A stretch of DNA of 64,000 nucleotides, from assembly GCA_023422635.1 (NCBI GenBank), contig JAFAGO010000045.1, positions 43,339 to 107,338 on the forward strand. Direction: 5' to 3'. The DNA comes from Bacteroidota bacterium (GTDB taxonomy: Bacteria > Bacteroidota > Bacteroidia > Flavobacteriales > Weeksellaceae). The position numbers and the translations under genes were made by a program. Under the pieces are notes generated by a model. It saw only the letters and a program-made list of their open reading frames with translations. It was not told the origin of the DNA and searched no databases. Positions 17,970-27,537 of the stretch are shown piece by piece; position 1 is the first letter of the stretch, and the number at the start of each line of letters is the position of its first letter.

Positions 17970-19865
17970 ATGAATTATATTTCCGCAGAAAACCTTACCA
18001 AATCGTACGGAATTAAAACGCTTTTCGAAAACATAACCTTCCACATTAACGAAGGCGACAAAATTGCAATTGTTGCCAAAAATGGAAGCGGGAAATCTAC
18101 CCTTTTAAAAATTTTAATGGGAAAAGAAATTGCGGATTCCGGAACGGTGATCGTTAACAAAGATATTCAAGTGGTTTTGTTTGATCAGGAAATTGAATTC
18201 AATCCTCAACTTTCGGTTGAAGAATTCATGATGACTTTAGATTCCGCCCCGATAAAAGCATTAAAGCAATATCATCAAAGTTTGATTTCGCAGAACTCCG
18301 ACGAAATGGAGAAAGCCATCAATGAAATGGAAGCTCAAAAAGCGTGGGATTTAGAGAATGAAATGAAACAAATTCTTTCTCAACTGAAAATTACCGATGT
18401 AACCTTAAAAATGGGAACGCTTTCGGGTGGACAAATAAAGAGAGTTGCTTTAGCAAAACTTCTTACCGAAACCCGTGCAGAACATCGCCACACCCTTTTA
18501 ATAATGGACGAGCCAACCAACCATTTGGATGTGGAAATGGTAGAATGGTTGGAAAATTATTTAAGTAAAGCCAAAATCACACTTCTTCTGGTAACGCACG
18601 ATCGCTATTTTTTGGATTCCGTTTGCGACATTATTTGGGAAATGGAAGACCAAACGCTGTACACGCACAACGGCAGTTACGCAACGTATCTGGAAAATAA
18701 AATGATTCGTGAAGAAAATCTAAATGCAACAATCGACAAAGCCAATAACCTTTATAGAAAGGAATTGGAATGGATGCGTAGACAACCGAAAGCCAGAACT
18801 ACAAAATCGAAATCTAGAATTGACGCCTTTTACGACACTGAAAAAGTAGCCAAAACCAACACCAAAAAAGAATCTTTGGAATTGGATTTTGAGATGAAAC
18901 GATTAGGAAACAAAATTTTAGAACTTAAAAATATCCATAAAAGTTATGGTAGCAACGTTCTTTTGAAAGATTTCTCCTATCAATTTCAACGGGGCGAAAA
19001 AGTTGGAATTATTGGTAAAAACGGCGCTGGAAAATCAACGTTATTAAATATCATTCAAGGTTTTGAACCGAAAGATTCTGGAGAAATTGAAACGGGAGAA
19101 ACCATCAGGTTCGGTTATTTTTCTCAGAAAGGATTACAATTTAAAGAAGACGAACGCGTAATTGATTTTATAAAAGAAATCTCTGAAAATTTTCCTTTAG
19201 CAAATGGAAGAACTATTTCTGCATCGCAATTTTTGAGGTTATTTTTATTTGATGATCAAACGCAATATTCGCCAATTTCAAAATTATCTGGCGGCGAAAA
19301 GCGAAGATTACACTTAATGTATGTGCTGTATCAAAATCCGAATTTCTTAATTTTTGATGAGCCGACCAACGATTTAGACCTTCCCACGTTAACGGTTTTG
19401 GAAAACTTTCTATTGAATTTTCAAGGAAGTTTAATTATAGTTTCGCACGATCGCTACTTTATGGATCGCATTGTAGATCACGTTTTAGCTTTCGAAGGCG
19501 ATGGAAAAATTAAAGATTTTATCGGAAACTTTTCTGAATATCGAGAAAGTCAAAAACTAGAAAAATCGGAAGACCGAAGTCAGAAAACAGAAGACAAAAG
19601 TAATGTTAGTAAAGATCCGAACGTTGAACCTCAAAATTCAGTGAAACCCAAAAGAAAACTTTCTTTCAAGGAACAACGCGAAATGGAGACCATCGAAAAG
19701 CAAATGCCCGAACTAGAAAAGCAACGCAACGAAATTCTTGGCCAATTAAACAACCAAACCGATTACGAAAAAATTGCAACATTATCTGCTGAACTAGAAC
19801 GTATTTCAACAACATTAGAAGAAAACGAAATGCGTTGGCTAGAGCTTCAAGAAATGATTTCGTAA
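17970..19865 (+). CDS. ABC-F ATPase (Uup-like)
   Basis: This 631-aa soluble protein has two ABC domains. The first has Walker A AKNGSGKSTLLK, signature LSGGQIKR and DEPTNHLD. The second has GKNGAGKSTLLN, LSGGEKRR and DEPTNDLD. A charged inter-domain linker (NNLYRKELEWMRRQPKART) and a C-terminal coiled coil (FKEQREMETIEKQMPELEKQ) match the Uup group, which acts on ribosomes. No TM is present. It is the first of two ABC-F genes in the window and is distinct in sequence from the one at 28305. Confidence 0.94.
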   Translation: MNYISAENLTKSYGIKTLFENITFHINEGDKIAIVAKNGSGKSTLLKILMGKEIADSGTVIVNKDIQVVLFDQEIEFNPQLSVEEFMMTLDSAPIKALKQYHQSLISQNSDEMEKAINEMEAQKAWDLENEMKQILSQLKITDVTLKMGTLSGGQIKRVALAKLLTETRAEHRHTLLIMDEPTNHLDVEMVEWLENYLSKAKITLLLVTHDRYFLDSVCDIIWEMEDQTLYTHNGSYATYLENKMIREENLNATIDKANNLYRKELEWMRRQPKARTTKSKSRIDAFYDTEKVAKTNTKKESLELDFEMKRLGNKILELKNIHKSYGSNVLLKDFSYQFQRGEKVGIIGKNGAGKSTLLNIIQGFEPKDSGEIETGETIRFGYFSQKGLQFKEDERVIDFIKEISENFPLANGRTISASQFLRLFLFDDQTQYSPISKLSGGEKRRLHLMYVLYQNPNFLIFDEPTNDLDLPTLTVLENFLLNFQGSLIIVSHDRYFMDRIVDHVLAFEGDGKIKDFIGNFSEYRESQKLEKSEDRSQKTEDKSNVSKDPNVEPQNSVKPKRKLSFKEQREMETIEKQMPELEKQRNEILGQLNNQTDYEKIATLSAELERISTTLEENEMRWLELQEMIS

Positions 19866-19875
19866 ACAAGAAAAA

Positions 19876-19900
19876 CCCCGAATCATTTCTGAAACGGGAT
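19876..19900. terminator. Terminator between convergent ABC-F and peroxiredoxin genes
   Basis: CCCG/CGGG arms with an inner TCA/TGA pairing around GAAA. On the minus strand it is followed by GTTTTTC, on the plus strand it is preceded by AAAAA. It is a modest stem. Confidence 0.5.
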
Positions 19901-19930
19901 TCTCTTGATATGGAATTTAGAAATTAGTTT

Positions 19931-20566
19931 TTATTTATTCGGCTGTGGCGTGTACCGTAAATACGGTTTAATTTCTTTCACGCCTTTTGGGAAAATTTTT
20001 CTTGCATCTTCGGTAGAAATTGTTGGCGGCACAATTACATCATCACCATCTTCCCAATTTACTGGTGTGGCAATTTTTTCCGCATCCGCTAATTGAAGCG
20101 CATCTAGCACACGAAGAATTTCGTTAAAATTTCTTCCTGTCGATGCAGGATACGTAATAATGAGTCGCACTTTTTTATCCGGATCAATAATCAATACCGA
20201 GCGAACGGTTGCCGTAGCAGAAGCATTTGGATGAATAAAATCGTACAAATCCGAAACCTTTTTATCTAGATCTGCGATAATAGGAAATTCCACCGAAGTC
20301 CCTTGCGTTTCGTTAATATCATTTATCCATCCTTTATGATGTTCTGCACTATCAACGCTTAACGCCAAAACTTTTGTATTTCTTTTATCAAATTCAGGTT
20401 TCAATTTGGCGGTGTACCCAAGTTCCGTAGTACACACTGGCGTATAATCCGCAGGATGTGAAAACAAAATCCCCCAAGAATTGCCTAAATAATTGTAGAA
20501 ATCAATTTCTCCTGCGGAGGTTTCAGCGTGAAAATCTGGAGCAACATCTCCTAACTTTATAGACAT
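19931..20566 (-). CDS. 1-Cys peroxiredoxin (Prx6 type)
   Basis: This 211-aa thiol peroxidase has its peroxidatic cysteine at C45 in HPADYTPVCTTELG, the Prx6 signature. C45 is the only cysteine in the protein, so it must rely on an external thiol for resolution. The long C-terminal dimerisation domain (TPVNWEDGDDVIVPPTIS) also fits Prx6. It reduces hydrogen peroxide and organic hydroperoxides in the cytosol. It has its own upstream region of about 230 bases shared with the divergent porin-like gene. Confidence 0.95.
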   Translation of the reverse strand: MSIKLGDVAPDFHAETSAGEIDFYNYLGNSWGILFSHPADYTPVCTTELGYTAKLKPEFDKRNTKVLALSVDSAEHHKGWINDINETQGTSVEFPIIADLDKKVSDLYDFIHPNASATATVRSVLIIDPDKKVRLIITYPASTGRNFNEILRVLDALQLADAEKIATPVNWEDGDDVIVPPTISTEDARKIFPKGVKEIKPYLRYTPQPNK

Positions 20567-20798
20567 AACATTTATTTTTTAAAGATTATTAGTCTACAAA
20601 TTTAGTAGACTTTAATGAATTATACAAATTATTTTTTAAATTATATAAATCGCAAAAAAAATCATCATTTAATGATAATAAAACAAAGACTTTAACGAAA
20701 TTAAACACCGATTAATAAAACATTTAAGAAAATATTGGCATAGGTTTTGGTTTAACAATTTTGAAGTAAAATAAACTAAAATTTAAAAATTTGATATT

Positions 20799-21389
20799 AT
20801 GAAAAAATTATTATTGGGAGCTTTTGCCATTGGAGCGGGATTATTTTCGTTAACAAATGCTCAAATCCAAAAAGGGAATTGGATGGTTGGTGGTAACCTT
20901 GTTTCAGCAAACTTCGGTTTAAATACTGGTGCAGGATACAATGTACAAATTCAACCAAAAGGAGCGTATTTTATTGAAGATAATTTAGCTGTTGGTGGAT
21001 ATGCAAATTTAGGATTTGCTGGTGCAAAAGCTTCTGAAACAATATGGAATTATGGTGCTGGAGCTTTGGGTAGATATTACCTTTCTCCTGGACAAGAAGG
21101 TGTTGACAATCTTTTGAAAAACGGAAGATGGTTTTTTGAAGCTAATTTAGGGATTGGTGGACAATCTGCATCGAACGGAGGAGATTCTGCGAATGGATTA
21201 GATTATGGATTTGGACCTGGCTACGCGTACTTCATTACCCCAAATATTGGTCTTGAAGGATTACTAAAATATACAGGTAATGTAGGTTTTGGTAACAGAG
21301 GTACCACTTCTAACTTAGCTTTCGGGCTTGGTTTCCAAATTTATTTACCAACTTCAAAAGCGAAACAAGTAATCAACAACGTAAATTAA
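20799..21389 (+). CDS. Small outer-membrane beta-barrel protein
   Basis: This 196-aa protein has a signal peptide (MKKLLLGAFAIGAGLFSLTNAQ). Gly- and aromatic-rich strands follow, such as GNWMVGGNLVSANFGLNT and LAVGGYANLGFAG, with the C-terminal strand LAFGLGFQIYLP. This is the pattern of the porin-family/OmpA-like eight-stranded barrels of Bacteroidota. Its role is unknown, probably structural or a minor porin. It is a single-gene unit ending at a strong terminator. Confidence 0.85.
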   Translation: MKKLLLGAFAIGAGLFSLTNAQIQKGNWMVGGNLVSANFGLNTGAGYNVQIQPKGAYFIEDNLAVGGYANLGFAGAKASETIWNYGAGALGRYYLSPGQEGVDNLLKNGRWFFEANLGIGGQSASNGGDSANGLDYGFGPGYAYFITPNIGLEGLLKYTGNVGFGNRGTTSNLAFGLGFQIYLPTSKAKQVINNVN

Positions 21390-21407
21390 TTTTTACTGTA
21401 TTTGAAT

Positions 21408-21438
21408 AAAAAAGGCCGGCTTTATTGCCGGTTTTTTT
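21408..21438 (+). terminator. Rho-independent terminator
   Basis: CCGGC-TTTATT-GCCGG stem followed by seven T, 20 bases past the barrel gene stop. Confidence 0.88.
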
Positions 21439-21509
21439 GTAACAAAATCCGAAAATACTGCTAAAAAGAATTCCGAAAAACCTCTATTTTTACACCAATA
21501 ATTTCAATT

Positions 21510-22394
21510 ATGCATTTATTAAACATTCAAAATCAAAGCAAGCATTATTCAGAAATCGTTCTCAATACTTTGGAAGCATGGTATCAACGATTTGCAGAAT
21601 TTACCCCAAGTTTAATTGTGGGATTATTGCTATTCTTTTTCTTTCTCGTCACCAGTTCTTATCTCAGTAAACTAGCAGTAAAACTCATTCACCGATTTTT
21701 ACCCAACAAGCAAGAAACCATCGTTTCCTTAGTCGGGTTTTTTCGATTTTTAATTGTTTTAATGGGAACATTCATTGCTTTGGAAGTAATGGGACTAAGT
21801 GGTTTTCTATGGAAGTTTATCGGAAGTTTAGGAGTTGCCGGGGTAATTGCTGGTGTAGCTTTGAAGGATTTGGTTTCCTCCATTTTTTCAGGAATGTTGG
21901 TGAGCATCGATAAATCATTTAAAGTAGGTGATTATATCACAATTGCTAATTATTCGGGAACAGTAATGGAAATCGGCTTTTTAACCACAAAATTAATTAC
22001 CGACGACGGGAAAAAAGTGTACATCCCCAATCAGGTTATTTTTTCTGCTCCTTTCTTTAATATTTCTGCATCACCACAAAGAAAAATCATTCTTGAATTT
22101 GAAATCCCTGCGGGTGAAGATGTAAATTCAGCACAAAGAAATATTTTGGATGAAGTGAAAAAACTTAAACATATCGATAATGCGGATTCAGCAGAAGTAT
22201 TTTTTACCAATGTAAAGCAAGGTTTATTTACCGTTCAAGTAAAATTCTTTTTGGAGAAGGGTGCTAATTTTGTAAAAGTGAAAAGTGAAGCGATTAAGAA
22301 AATTAACGAACGTCTTCAGAATGAAGGCATCAATTTGGTAACGCCAACAAGCATTAACATCACAAGCGCGCTTGATAATCCAACGGATAATTAG
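21510..22394 (+). CDS. MscS-type mechanosensitive channel
   Basis: This 294-aa inner-membrane channel has three TM segments: about 35-52 (SLIVGLLLFFFFLVTSSYL), about 78-97 and about 100-125. The pore-lining helix is Gly/Ala-rich (GSLGVAGVIAGVALKDLVSS). The beta domain begins FKVGDYITIANYSGTVMEIG and is the best-conserved MscS motif. The cytosolic vestibule domain follows. It would release solutes on hypo-osmotic shock. It is flanked by terminators and therefore monocistronic. Confidence 0.93.
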   Translation: MHLLNIQNQSKHYSEIVLNTLEAWYQRFAEFTPSLIVGLLLFFFFLVTSSYLSKLAVKLIHRFLPNKQETIVSLVGFFRFLIVLMGTFIALEVMGLSGFLWKFIGSLGVAGVIAGVALKDLVSSIFSGMLVSIDKSFKVGDYITIANYSGTVMEIGFLTTKLITDDGKKVYIPNQVIFSAPFFNISASPQRKIILEFEIPAGEDVNSAQRNILDEVKKLKHIDNADSAEVFFTNVKQGLFTVQVKFFLEKGANFVKVKSEAIKKINERLQNEGINLVTPTSINITSALDNPTDN

Positions 22395-22412
22395 TAGAAA
22401 CTCCTATAACAT

Positions 22413-22443
22413 AAAAAAGCCCTCCATAAAAGAGGGCTTTTTA
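22413..22443. terminator. Bidirectional terminator between MscS gene and sucC
   Basis: GCCCTC/GAGGGC stem (22419-22424 with 22432-22437), with A-run on one side and T-run on the other. Confidence 0.88.
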
Positions 22444-22459
22444 TATTTGAAGTTTGAGA

Positions 22460-23653
22460 TTAATTGCCCAAAACCTCTTTTACTTTATTTGCTGCTTCTT
22501 CCAAAGTAATGGCTGAATGAATTGGCAAACCTGCATCATCAATCAGTTTTTTAGCTTCAACTGCATTTGTCCCTTGTAAACGTACAATTAAAGGAACAGG
22601 AAGACTTCCCATTGCTTTATAAGCATCTACAACACCTTGCGCAACTCTATCGCAACGTACAATTCCACCAAAGATATTAATTAAGATTGCTTTTACATTT
22701 GAGTCTCTTAAAATAATATCGAAAGCAGTTTTTACTCTCTGTGCATCAGCGGTACCACCAACATCAAGGAAGTTTGCAGGATTACCACCAGAAAGTTTAA
22801 TAATATCCATTGTCGCCATTGCAAGACCAGCACCGTTTACCATACAAGCAACGTTACCATCCAATTTCACAAAGTTTAATCCCGCTTCTCCAGCTTCAAC
22901 ATCCAAAGGATCTTCTTCTCTTTTGTCGCGAAGTTCTGCTAAATCTTTATGACGATATAGTGCGTTGTTATCTAACGTTACTTTTGCATCAACTGCAATA
23001 ATTTTATCATCTGAAGTTTTTAATACTGGATTGATTTCAAAAAGTGAAGCATCAATACCGATATAGGCATTATAAAGACTGGTGATGAATTTCTTAAATT
23101 CTTTTAAAGCGCTTCCGCTCAATCCAAGGTTAAAGGCAATTTTGTTTGCTTGAAAAGGCAATAAACCCAACTCAGGATCGATCTTTTCTTTATGAATAAG
23201 ATGAGGTGTTACTTCTGCAACATGCTCAATATCCATTCCCCCTTCTGTAGAATATACAATGGTATTTTTACCCTGCGCTCTGTCTAAAAGAATTGAAACA
23301 TAAAACTCTTTTGGCTCAGAATCTCCTGGATAATAAACATCCTCAGCAACCAAAACAGAATTTACCAATTTCCCTTCTGCAGAAGTTTGAGGCGTTACCA
23401 AGCGCATACCGATAATGTTTTGCGCATTTTCTTTTAGTTTATCCATATTTGGAGAAAATTTCACACCTCCTCCTTTTCCACGGCCACCTGCGTGTACCTG
23501 CGCTTTTACAACCCAACCTTGAGTTCCGGTTTCGGCAGTCAGTTTTTCTGCTGCAGCCACAGCTTCATCAACATCATTGGCTAAAATACCACGTTGGGTG
23601 GTTACGCCATACTTGGATAAAATCTCTTTGGATTGATATTCGTGAAGATTCAT
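22460..23653 (-). CDS. sucC: Succinyl-CoA ligase, beta subunit
   Basis: This 397-aa protein has the standard SucC length. It begins MNLHEYQSKEILSKYGV. The ATP-grasp nucleotide site includes WVVKAQVHAGGRGKGGGVK, and the CoA-ligase domain carries INIFGGIVRCDRVAQGVV. With SucD it converts succinyl-CoA to succinate while making ATP or GTP. sucD is not beside it; this separation is common in flavobacteria. Confidence 0.97.
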   Translation of the reverse strand: MNLHEYQSKEILSKYGVTTQRGILANDVDEAVAAAEKLTAETGTQGWVVKAQVHAGGRGKGGGVKFSPNMDKLKENAQNIIGMRLVTPQTSAEGKLVNSVLVAEDVYYPGDSEPKEFYVSILLDRAQGKNTIVYSTEGGMDIEHVAEVTPHLIHKEKIDPELGLLPFQANKIAFNLGLSGSALKEFKKFITSLYNAYIGIDASLFEINPVLKTSDDKIIAVDAKVTLDNNALYRHKDLAELRDKREEDPLDVEAGEAGLNFVKLDGNVACMVNGAGLAMATMDIIKLSGGNPANFLDVGGTADAQRVKTAFDIILRDSNVKAILINIFGGIVRCDRVAQGVVDAYKAMGSLPVPLIVRLQGTNAVEAKKLIDDAGLPIHSAITLEEAANKVKEVLGN

Positions 23654-23836
23654 ATACTTTTTAAAATTAAAAGATTAAAGATTCAAAAATTCGTTGAAAT
23701 TTCTAAAAATCCAACGTTTACAAAGATAAGAAAAAGCGAGAAAAAATAGTAATTGAAAACCTGATAATTGTTAATTACGGTGATGCTTTTAAAATTTGTA
23801 AACTTCAACTATTTAAAATTACTTCTTTAATTGATT

Positions 23837-24097
23837 TCAATACTTTCCGCCCACTTCCTTGCAAATCGCCTCATATTCTTTGGGAATTTTGGAAAAATAC
23901 GAGGTTTCAAAATACTCATCGGAATGCGGAATATAGATGCTATACTCTTTTCCTAATGGAATTAAAGGTATAAAAAACACGGTAATGTAGTTTCTAAAAA
24001 CTTTTACTTCAGCATTTACTTGAAAGCCATTTTTATTCACTTTCACCGATTCCTTTCCAATACATTTTCGAGTTGTTCCAGCGATAAAGAAAAACAT
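23837..24097 (-). CDS. Small protein resembling zinc-ribbon family, cysteines lost
   Basis: This 86-aa protein (MFFFIAGTTRKCIGKESVKV) has a hydrophobic centre, FRNYITVFFIPLIPLGKEYS. The layout recalls the small zinc-ribbon proteins common in Bacteroidota, which have two CxxC pairs flanking an FFIPLFPIG core. Only two scattered cysteines remain here, so zinc binding is unlikely. Function unknown. It is upstream of sucC on the same strand with a 183-base gap in which I see nothing else. Confidence 0.55.
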   Translation of the reverse strand: MFFFIAGTTRKCIGKESVKVNKNGFQVNAEVKVFRNYITVFFIPLIPLGKEYSIYIPHSDEYFETSYFSKIPKEYEAICKEVGGKY

Positions 24098-24133
24098 AAC
24101 CTTTATTTATTAAGCATTCTAGGTGAGTAATTC

Positions 24134-24520
24134 TTACGCTTTAAGTTTCGCAAAGTAAAAAATTAGCATTCCCCAGGAAATAATCATAAGTAAACCACCT
24201 ATTGGAGTAATGGGTCCTAAAAATTTTAAATTCACGCCCCAATATTGTTGGAAACTCAAAAAATAAATACTGAAAGAAAAGAAAAACGTACCCAAAATCA
24301 TCAACCAAGAAATCCAGTTTTCAGATTTCGTTTCAAATTTCAAAATCCACCCCACAACAAGTAGAAAAAATGCAGCATACATTTGATAACGAACGCCTGT
24401 TTCAAAGCTTTCGAGTTTTTCTGGTGGCAAAATTTTCTTAAATGCATGCGCTCCAAACGCTCCAAGAATAATGGAAAGCATGCCATAAAAAGCACCAATA
24501 ATTAATGTTAATGTTTTCAT
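24134..24520 (-). CDS. DUF423 membrane protein
   Basis: The start at ATG 24520 (MKTLTLIIGAFYGMLSIILG) is chosen because the longer frame would overlap the 57-aa gene at 24562-24735. The 128-aa protein has four TM segments and the DUF423 hallmark GAFGAHAFKKILPPEKLESF, followed by TGVRYQMYAAFFLL. The family is an integral membrane protein of unknown role. It is the last gene after HMG-CoA reductase and the small membrane gene. Confidence 0.88.
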   Translation of the reverse strand: MKTLTLIIGAFYGMLSIILGAFGAHAFKKILPPEKLESFETGVRYQMYAAFFLLVVGWILKFETKSENWISWLMILGTFFFSFSIYFLSFQQYWGVNLKFLGPITPIGGLLMIISWGMLIFYFAKLKA

Positions 24521-24561
24521 TTTTATCGTATTATTAATTCTGTTTTTAAATTGTTTTAAAT

Positions 24562-24735
24562 TCAATATCGTTCTAACCAATTGAAAAAACCCAAAACCAA
24601 AACTCTGAAAATAAAACTTGCACCAAAGAAAATGAGCAGTGCTCCCAAAATTTTAGCAGGCGCTTTTGCAGTTGCATTTCGGAATCCCAAAAAATACCCT
24701 GCAAGAATAAGCACAATTCCGATGGCGATATACAT
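24562..24735 (-). CDS. 57-aa membrane protein translationally coupled to HMG-CoA reductase
   Basis: The ATG at 24735 shares its A with the TAA stop of the reductase gene (TAATG), a classic coupling arrangement. The peptide starts MYIAIGIVLILAGYFLGFRN and ends FRVLVLGFFNWLERY. It has two hydrophobic helices (about 2-17 and about 27-45) joined by a short basic loop (ATAKAP), so it is a probable hairpin inner-membrane protein. I do not recognise a family. Nothing else explains the stretch between DUF423 and the reductase. Confidence 0.6.
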   Translation of the reverse strand: MYIAIGIVLILAGYFLGFRNATAKAPAKILGALLIFFGASFIFRVLVLGFFNWLERY

Positions 24736-26066
24736 TACTTTTGATTTCTAAAGTTCTCGAGTTCAGCGATAACTTCGTGGTGACTCACCGTTTTATCTTT
24801 AAAATAAGTTACAAAATGTTGCTTTTCCGCTTCAGTTGCTCCAAATTGATTAAGAATGTTAAAAAGGTGCATTTTCATATGCCCTTTCTGAATGCCCGTT
24901 GTAACTAATGATCGTAACGCTCCGAAGTTTTGAGCCAATCCAGAAACCGCCAAAATACTCATTAATTCTTGCGCCGAAGGTTTACCAAGCAATGCCAATG
25001 AAAACTTCACCAAAGGATGCAAATTGGTTAATCCACCAACCACGCCAACGGAAATTGGCAAATCAATCCAAAAACGAAAAACGCCATTGTCGATCGTGCA
25101 ATGCGTTAGCGAAGAATAGGATCCACTACGAGAAGCATACGCATGTGCACACGCTTCTGTCGCTCTAAAATCGTTACCGGTTGCAATAACAACAGCGTCT
25201 ACCCCATTCATAATTCCCTTATTATGTGTTGTTGCTCGAAAAGGTTCTATTTCCGCAATGGTAACCGCTTGTTTAAACTTCCACGCAAACTCTTCGTTGG
25301 AAATCCCGCTATCATCTTTTAAATCTTCGATTTTACAAGAAACTTCTGCACGAACAATACAATCTGGCGTGTAATTGGACAAAATATTCATCACAATTTG
25401 CAAAGAATCTTTTTCCTCTTGGGTGAAAGTCTCATCAAGTGCAACTTCTTCCTTTAGTGTTTTACCAAACTGTTCCAAAACGGAATTGATGAAATTCGCA
25501 CCCATTGAATCTACGGTATTAAAACTCGCTTTCAATTGATAATAATTCGGCATGTCGGCAGTTTTATCAACCAGTCGAATATTGAGAATTCCACCACCGC
25601 GATTTCGCATATTTGCGGTAATCTCTTGGGTTGCTTCAAAAAGTTTTTCTTTCAATTTAAAATTGAAAAAATGTTGCAGCTTATGAGGTTCAACTTTGAA
25701 AATAAAATGGGTATGACCTAATTTTTTAGTATTGATGATCGTAGTTGTAAAACCACCTTTATCAAGCCAAAATTTTGCAGCTTTAGATGCTGCTGCCACC
25801 ACAGAACTTTCCTCAACGGCCATAGGCAAAGCCAAAAGCTTACCGTCTATCAAAAAGTTAGGCGCAATTCCGTAAGGCATATAAAAATTAGAAATCGTAT
25901 TCTCTGAAAATTCATCGTGAAGTTTCTGCAAATCTGGATCGTTGTTCCAATATTGTTCTAAAATCTGTTCGTAACTGCGATCGTTACTTAGATATTCCGA
26001 AATGAGCCAATCGATTTTCTGTTGTTTAGAAAGCTTAGAGAAACCTTCCACAGGCTTTAAATTCAT
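24735..26066 (-). CDS. Hydroxymethylglutaryl-CoA reductase, class II (degradative type)
   Basis: This 443-aa cytosolic enzyme is of the soluble class II form. Catalytic elements: VDSMGANFINSVLEQFG, the Lys in ATTHNKGIMNG, the nucleotide-binding GNDFRATEACAHAYA, and the C-terminal catalytic His in GIQKGHMKMH. Class II enzymes convert HMG-CoA and mevalonate in either direction; in flavobacteria the gene probably supplies mevalonate for isoprenoids. The divergent promoter region toward the radical SAM gene is about 134 bases. Confidence 0.93.
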   Translation of the reverse strand: MNLKPVEGFSKLSKQQKIDWLISEYLSNDRSYEQILEQYWNNDPDLQKLHDEFSENTISNFYMPYGIAPNFLIDGKLLALPMAVEESSVVAAASKAAKFWLDKGGFTTTIINTKKLGHTHFIFKVEPHKLQHFFNFKLKEKLFEATQEITANMRNRGGGILNIRLVDKTADMPNYYQLKASFNTVDSMGANFINSVLEQFGKTLKEEVALDETFTQEEKDSLQIVMNILSNYTPDCIVRAEVSCKIEDLKDDSGISNEEFAWKFKQAVTIAEIEPFRATTHNKGIMNGVDAVVIATGNDFRATEACAHAYASRSGSYSSLTHCTIDNGVFRFWIDLPISVGVVGGLTNLHPLVKFSLALLGKPSAQELMSILAVSGLAQNFGALRSLVTTGIQKGHMKMHLFNILNQFGATEAEKQHFVTYFKDKTVSHHEVIAELENFRNQK

Positions 26067-26200
26067 AAGGATTTTTTTGACTTCGTAAAGATAATCAATT
26101 CCGCTCTTGTATTGAAATTTGATATAAATTGTATCAAAAATTACAACCTAAAAAAAAGTTTAGGAACTACTTTTGCATACCCAATCGCCTAACATTCAAC

Positions 26201-27460
26201 ATGAATTTTGATCGCCTAAAAGAAAAGCTCGAAATACTTGCGGATGCCGCCAAATACGATGTGTCGTGCTCTTCTAGCGGTGGAAATCGAAAAAACAAAA
26301 ATAAAGGTTTGGGCGATTCATCAGCAAGTGGAATTTGCCATACTTACACAGAAGATGGAAGATGCGTTTCGCTGCTTAAAATTTTATTAACCAATCATTG
26401 CATTTACGATTGTGCATATTGTGTTTCGCGAAGTTCAAACGATGTAAAACGTGCCGCATTTACTGTTGACGAGGTAGTTGATTTAACCATTAATTTTTAC
26501 CGCAGAAATTATATTGAAGGCCTCTTTCTAAGTTCTGGAATTTTTAAAAACGCCGATTTTACAATGGAACGATTGGTTCGTGTGGCGAAAAGATTACGTT
26601 TAGAAGAAAATTTCAATGGCTACATCCATTTGAAAACCATTCCTGGCGCGAGTGATAAATTACTTCAAGAAGCTGCTCTGTATGCCGATCGACTTTCAAT
26701 TAACCTCGAAATTCCTACGGAAAGCGGTTTAAAACTTTTAGCTCCTGAAAAGAACAGACAGGATATGCTTGTCCCAATGAAATATTTACAAAATGGAATT
26801 TCACAATATAAAGAAGAAAAGAAGATTTATAGAAAAGTTCCAAAATTTGCCCCTGCAGGACAATCCACCCAAATGATTGTTGGTGCAACCAATGAAAACG
26901 ATTTTCAAATTATAAAAGTAGCTGATTATTTTTATAAAAATTACGGAATGAAGCGTGTGTATTATTCTGGTTACGTTCCAGTTTTAGCGGATAATCGTTT
27001 GCCAGCTTTAACAACTGAAGTCCCAATTTTGAGGGAAAACAGATTGTATCAATCCGATTGGTTGATGCGCTTTTATGGTTTCAAAGCTGATGAAATTTTA
27101 GATCCCAATGTTCCTTTTTTAGATTTAGAAGTTGATCCAAAACTAGGATGGGCGCTCAGAAATTTGCACCAATTTCCCGTAAATTTACAAACGGCAGATT
27201 ATCAAATGATTTTACGAATTCCTGGAATCGGAGTGAAAAGTGCAAAGAAAATTATTAGCGCACGACGTTTTCAAATTTTAACAATTGATCATTTAAAAAA
27301 GTTGGGTGCGGCAGTAAATCGAGCAAAATACTTTATCGATTTCAACGCCGGAAATCCTCATTTGAAATATTTAACACACCAAAATTTAAAAAAAATTTTG
27401 GCTGGAGGTTCACATTCAAAATTTCAACATCATTTTTCGCAACAATTGACCTTGTTTTAA
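26201..27460 (+). CDS. Radical SAM protein, putative DNA modification/repair
   Basis: The start at ATG 26201 (MNFDRLKEKLEILADAAKYD) is preferred over an upstream start whose 24 extra residues look non-coding. The 419-aa protein has the SAM/4Fe-4S motif CIYDCAYC near residue 67. An SSSGGNRKNK N-terminal motif and a C-terminal helix-hairpin-helix (LRIPGIGVKSAKKIISARRF) suggest DNA binding. This matches the family annotated as putative DNA modification/repair radical SAM protein, always found next to a TIGR03915 gene, as here. The true reaction is not known to me. Confidence 0.88.
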   Translation: MNFDRLKEKLEILADAAKYDVSCSSSGGNRKNKNKGLGDSSASGICHTYTEDGRCVSLLKILLTNHCIYDCAYCVSRSSNDVKRAAFTVDEVVDLTINFYRRNYIEGLFLSSGIFKNADFTMERLVRVAKRLRLEENFNGYIHLKTIPGASDKLLQEAALYADRLSINLEIPTESGLKLLAPEKNRQDMLVPMKYLQNGISQYKEEKKIYRKVPKFAPAGQSTQMIVGATNENDFQIIKVADYFYKNYGMKRVYYSGYVPVLADNRLPALTTEVPILRENRLYQSDWLMRFYGFKADEILDPNVPFLDLEVDPKLGWALRNLHQFPVNLQTADYQMILRIPGIGVKSAKKIISARRFQILTIDHLKKLGAAVNRAKYFIDFNAGNPHLKYLTHQNLKKILAGGSHSKFQHHFSQQLTLF

Positions 27461-27537
27461 AGAAAAGCGATAAAAACCTTAGTCTGATTAGGAAAGAAGC
27501 GAAATATATTTCATTCAAAAAAAACAAATACTTTTTT

